NCBI GenBank assembly: GCA_963707075.1
Contig: CAVPOX010000033.1
Span: 1 to 64,000 of the forward strand
Length of the DNA stretch: 64,000 nt
Direction of reading: 5' to 3'
Source of the DNA: CAXMQZ01 sp963707075
GTDB taxonomy: Bacteria > Acidobacteriota > Thermoanaerobaculia > Multivoradales > JAHEKO01
Below the pieces are notes generated by a model. The model was not told the origin of the DNA. It ran no database searches and saw nothing but the letters and a program-made list of their open reading frames with translations. Below, in pieces: positions 60,805 through 64,000 of this stretch (its first letter is position 1; each line of letters starts with the position of its first letter). A program made the translations under genes and the position numbers.

Positions 60805-61776
60805 TCAGGTCCAGTCCTTCCAGTCTGGGCTCGTCTCGTAGCCGAGGCGTACCAACGCCTCTCCAGCGAGCTCCGAAAAGACGCGCAGCTCATCATCCGA
60901 AAGATGGTTCTGCCAATCACCCGCCACTCCTTTGCGGTAGAAGCTGCCGGCATCTTCTGCCCCTTCTTGCCGTCCCGAAACAAACTTGAACGAAGAACGA
61001 TGCAGAAGGTCGCTTACGCGTTCCTCGGACCGGTCGACGTCAAGATGCTCCAGCAGCCTGGTGGCAGTAGCGGGGCCATCGCTGAGCAAGGATTCGTAAG
61101 ACAGCGTGTGGATTTCCTGGGTGTGTTCATGTTCGAGCTGGGTGTCGACGGCTCTTTTCCAGGTACGCACGCTCGCCTCGAAGTCCTGCTCCTTCCCATA
61201 TCGATTCTTCAGGTGAAATCGATCCGATACCACCACATCCCTGCCATCGCGGTACACCGCAATCAGCTTGGCCGCCGGGAACACCTCTCGCGCGTCCGGT
61301 GCATAGGTAATGTTGGTCGAAGTCTTGTCTACCAGGTACTGCGAGGGCTTGAGTACCTCATAATGGAAACCATAGAACGTGCGGCAGTAGTCTTGCCACG
61401 AGCTGCTTTCCTTCAAGGACTTCCTGAGGTTCCTCTGGTCGGCTATCGAAAGGTCGAGCAACGTCATCGGACGATCACTCGGCTTCAGGGTCGCCTGGCC
61501 CGATCGACGCACCGGCCTCAGAAGATTGCCGACCTTGTGTCGGGCCAACTCCTTCTTGCCGCCGCCGGCCCAGGCAACCTCTTCGCAGAGGCGATCGGTA
61601 CACTCGGAAAAGTCGTCGCAATCTTGGCTATACCTGAATACATGCGTCTCGCGAAGTCCCATAACGTCGGGATGCAAGCTGAGCAGATTGGCAAGCCAGG
61701 TGCTCCCACTCTTGTAGTGACCTAGAATAAACGCTAAGTGCTGGTCGAGATCGTTCAAGGCTTCGGTCTCCCGCAA
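60805..61776 (-). CDS. PAPS-dependent sulfotransferase (Sulfotransfer_1 type)
   Basis: A protein of 323 aa from a TTG. The 5'-PSB loop is FILGHYKSGSTWLANLL (residues about 16-32), the 3'-PB motif is LIAVYRDGRDVVVSDRF, and FYRKGVAGDWQNHLS gives the RKGxxGDW signature of classical sulfotransferases. It is related to cytosolic-type carbohydrate/small-molecule sulfotransferases and is unlike the sulfotransferase at 32998 in its motifs. It is the first gene of the minus-strand group with a GT4 and an acyltransferase. It likely sulfates the sugar made by that group. Confidence 0.92.
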   Translation of the reverse strand: MRETEALNDLDQHLAFILGHYKSGSTWLANLLSLHPDVMGLRETHVFRYSQDCDDFSECTDRLCEEVAWAGGGKKELARHKVGNLLRPVRRSGQATLKPSDRPMTLLDLSIADQRNLRKSLKESSSWQDYCRTFYGFHYEVLKPSQYLVDKTSTNITYAPDAREVFPAAKLIAVYRDGRDVVVSDRFHLKNRYGKEQDFEASVRTWKRAVDTQLEHEHTQEIHTLSYESLLSDGPATATRLLEHLDVDRSEERVSDLLHRSSFKFVSGRQEGAEDAGSFYRKGVAGDWQNHLSDDELRVFSELAGEALVRLGYETSPDWKDWT

Positions 61777-61852
61777 GATCGTCAGTTCGCGACTCTACTC
61801 AAGATCTTCAATCGGCGCCAATAGAGTTATCCAGGTTGTCGAATATACCTTG

Positions 61853-63015
61853 ATGAAAACCCCTGGCCATCCGGCATCCGATTCTCGCGGCATTCTGGTC
61901 TTCTCCGACGACTGGGGCCGGCATCCATCGAGCTGCCAGCACCTGATCCGACACCTGCTCGACCGGACCCCGGTCGTCTGGGTCAACACCATCGGCACCC
62001 GGAGACCCCGCTTCAGTCCTTACACGCTGCAACGTGGCCTGGGCAAGGTTCGGCACTGGGTTGGCTCGGGTGAAGCTACAGGCGACGAGAAAGCTCGTCC
62101 AACCCCACAGTGGCAAGCCCCCTGATGTGGCCCAGTTTTCATAGCTCGTGGGGCCGCGCCCTCAACAGGACTCTGCTCCAGCGACAAGTGAGACCATTGG
62201 TCGAGAATCAGGACGGCGTAGTCGCGGTAACGACCCTACCGATCGTAGCCGACCTGGTCGGCGAGGTGGGCGTGGACCGCTGGGTCTACTATTGTGTCGA
62301 CGATCTGAGTCAATGGCCCGGGCTCGATTCCAAACCGCTGCTCGCCATGGAACGCGATCTCGTCGAAAGGGTCGATGAGGTCATCGCCGCCAGCGAGAGC
62401 CTGGCCGAGCGTCTCGAGGCCATGGGTCGGACCTCCACCCTGCTCACTCATGGGATCGATCTCGACTTCTGGTCCGGGCCCGTCGCGCAAAATCGGTTCA
62501 ACCCTCCGCATGTCGAACCACCCTTCATCGTCTTCTGGGGCGTGATCGACCGGCGCCTGGATTCGGCGTTCATTCAGTGCCTCAGTCGAAAGCTGTCGGC
62601 GGGCTCCATCCTTCTAATCGGCCCACAGAATGATCCGGATCCCTCCCTCGAGAAGCTCGACAACGTGCATCTGTTGGGAGCCCGCAAATACGAGTTGCTT
62701 CCCAGCATCGCCGAACGCGCTTCGGTGATGATCATGCCCTATGCTCAGATTCCCGTGAACCATGTCCTGCAACCCTTGAAGTTCAAGGAATACCTGGCGA
62801 CCGGTAACCCGACGGTCGTCAGTGGATTGCCCGCGGTCGCGCGCTGGGCAGACTGTTGTGATGTCGCCCGCGATGCCGAGGATTTTGCAGGTCTCGTCCT
62901 CGAGCGCCTCGCTGGCGGCATACCCAGCGCGCAAGTCAAGGCGAGAGAAAGGCTCGATCAGGAGGCCTGGGAGGCCAAGGCACAGGCCTTCGAAAGGGTG
63001 CTGTTCGATTCATGA
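61853..63015 (+). CDS. Family 4 glycosyltransferase, TuaH-like (frameshifted)
   Basis: The ATG at 61853 begins the N-domain (GILVFSDDWGRHPSSCQHL, PVVWVNTIGTR). Near 62110 one base is missing (probably a G before GTGGCA), and the frame then continues ASPLMWPSFHSSWGRALNR. The rest has YYCVDDLSQW, EVIAASESLAERLEAMGR, THGIDLDFWSGP, VFWGVIDRRL, LIGPQNDPDPSLEKL and LPYAQIPVNHVLQPLKFKE-type GT4 motifs. Joined length is about 387 aa. The order matches TuaH-like transferases of teichuronic-acid and polysaccharide loci. It is coupled to the next gene by ATGA. Confidence 0.8.
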
Positions 63016-64000
63016 CGAGCGCCTCGCCGATCGTGCATGCCCGCGTCGTCAGAGGCTCCGGAGGGGGGCCCGACAAGACGATCCTGGAGTCGGCTCGATT
63101 TCTTGAAGAGCGAGGCCGTCCCAGTCAGTGTCTCTATCTGCGAGACCCCGAGGACCGCTCTTTTCCCAACCTCCAGGCCAAGGCTGCAGAACGCTCGGTG
63201 GAGCTGATCGCGATCGATGACCACGGCCCCCTGGATACCGGAATCCTTCGCAGAGTTCGCCAGGCCATGCCGCAGCAGAAGGTGATCTGGCATGGCCACG
63301 ACTACAAAACCAACCTCCTGGGCCTTCTGCTGGGCCGCCGGCACCCTCGCCACCTGGTGACGACCGTGCACGGCTGGGTCCACCAGACGCTGCGGACTCC
63401 CCTCTACTACGCCATCGATCGATTCTGTCTTCCGAGGTATCAGGGAGTCCTGTGTGTTTCCCAGGATCTCCTGGATCGATCGCTGGCTGCCGGCGTTGCC
63501 CCGGAGAGATGTTGGCTGATTCCCAACGCCATCGACATCGACGAGTTCCAGCGGAGCGAAACACCCAGCGCAGCCAGGGTTCGCCTGGGGATGGCAGCTG
63601 ATCGAACTGTGGTGGGTGGCGTAGGCCGGTTATCGCAGGAGAAAGGTTTCGACCGCTTGATCCAGGCTGCTGCGATTCTCGTTCGAGACGGGCACGATCT
63701 CGAAGTATGGATTGTCGGTGAGGGTGAAGAGGAAGTCTCGTTGCGTGGTCTAGCCAGCGAGGAGGGGATCGGCGACCGCGTCCGATTCCTCGGCTTCCAG
63801 ACCGACGTCAAGCCCCTGTTCGAAGCCATGGACATCTTCGTGCTCAGCAGTCTCCGGGAAGGCCTGCCCAACGTCTTGCTGGAAGCCATGAGCATGCAGA
63901 CTCCCGTCGTTTCCACCCGTGTCGCCGGAATCCCGTCGATTCTCTCCGATGGCGAGAACGGGCTCGTGGTGGAGCCCGGATCCGACAAAGAGATCGCAGC
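63012..64000 (+). CDS. Family 4 glycosyltransferase (partial, runs off the window)
   Basis: It begins at the ATG at 63012, overlapping the previous stop (ATGA), and is open to the end. The N-terminus has RVVRGSGGGPDKTILESARF, a pattern frequent in GT4 enzymes of exosortase/exopolysaccharide loci; WHGHDYKTNLLGLLLGRR and TVHGWVHQT follow. The C-domain shows VGGVGRLSQEKGFDRLIQAA, VWIVGEGEEEVSLRGLA, GFQTDVKPLFEAMDIFVLSS and REGLPNVLLEAMSMQTP with the catalytic E region. It is coupled with the TuaH-like gene. The C-terminus lies beyond the window. Confidence 0.9.
   Translation, partial: MTSASPIVHARVVRGSGGGPDKTILESARFLEERGRPSQCLYLRDPEDRSFPNLQAKAAERSVELIAIDDHGPLDTGILRRVRQAMPQQKVIWHGHDYKTNLLGLLLGRRHPRHLVTTVHGWVHQTLRTPLYYAIDRFCLPRYQGVLCVSQDLLDRSLAAGVAPERCWLIPNAIDIDEFQRSETPSAARVRLGMAADRTVVGGVGRLSQEKGFDRLIQAAAILVRDGHDLEVWIVGEGEEEVSLRGLASEEGIGDRVRFLGFQTDVKPLFEAMDIFVLSSLREGLPNVLLEAMSMQTPVVSTRVAGIPSILSDGENGLVVEPGSDKEIA

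Noticed and set aside
1..64000. CRISPR array, transposase, integrase or phage genes
   Set aside because: No short regularly spaced repeats and no such proteins were found on either strand.

Overview
The window is a GC-rich bacterial chromosome segment dominated by cell-surface glycan synthesis and remodelling. Several traits suggest a Gram-negative bacterium such as an Acidobacteriota (Thermoanaerobaculia-like) lineage. Predicted secreted proteins end in a 'DGFETG/DGLESG...W' tail. There are many membrane-anchored alkaline-phosphatase-superfamily ('sulfatase-like') proteins ending in 'ALGY', and c-di-GMP signalling proteins. The lineage is an inference only: no rRNA is present. There is no phage, transposase or CRISPR signal.

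Layout. (1) 1-79: tRNA-Glu(UUC), minus strand. (2) 171-18200: a set of membrane glycan enzymes. It holds three Thr-nucleophile sulfatase-like proteins, one phosphodiesterase-like protein of the same superfamily, an SGNH hydrolase, three GT-C-type polytopic proteins, a secreted beta-propeller/FN3 protein, a badly frameshifted secreted protein, and two tiny homologous single-TM proteins. (3) 18213-24337: a signalling island with a histidine kinase -> GGDEF/EAL -> PilZ operon, then a YjbQ-family protein, peptidase E and a second PilZ protein. (4) 24422-28884: beta-helix protein, GT2, second propeller/FN3 protein and a PHP-like protein. (5) 28902-41141: a twelve-gene minus-strand operon for a polysaccharide (two GT2, methyltransferases, Wzx-like flippase, sulfotransferase, NodB deacetylase, GT4, acyltransferase, YdjM-like membrane protein, asparagine-synthase-like amidotransferase, SGNH hydrolase). 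(6) 41235-47589: a divergent plus-strand operon (methyltransferase, SDR epimerase, GT4, second amidotransferase, GlpD-like FAD enzyme). (7) 48074-54088: third propeller protein with four FN3 repeats, a propeller-like protein and a RIFT-barrel lyase-like protein. (8) 54203-64000: three more GT-C-type proteins, an acyltransferase, GT4 enzymes and a second sulfotransferase. The last GT4 runs off the window.

Taken together the genes could build a sulfated, O-acylated, amidated and partly deacetylated surface polysaccharide, export it through the flippase, trim it with secreted propeller, helix and lyase proteins, and tune output by c-di-GMP. No Wzy polymerase, exosortase or outer-membrane exporter was recognised.

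At least eight single-base frameshifts, several at C or G runs, break five otherwise coherent genes. They look more like assembly errors than decay, so coordinates of those genes are given across the breaks.
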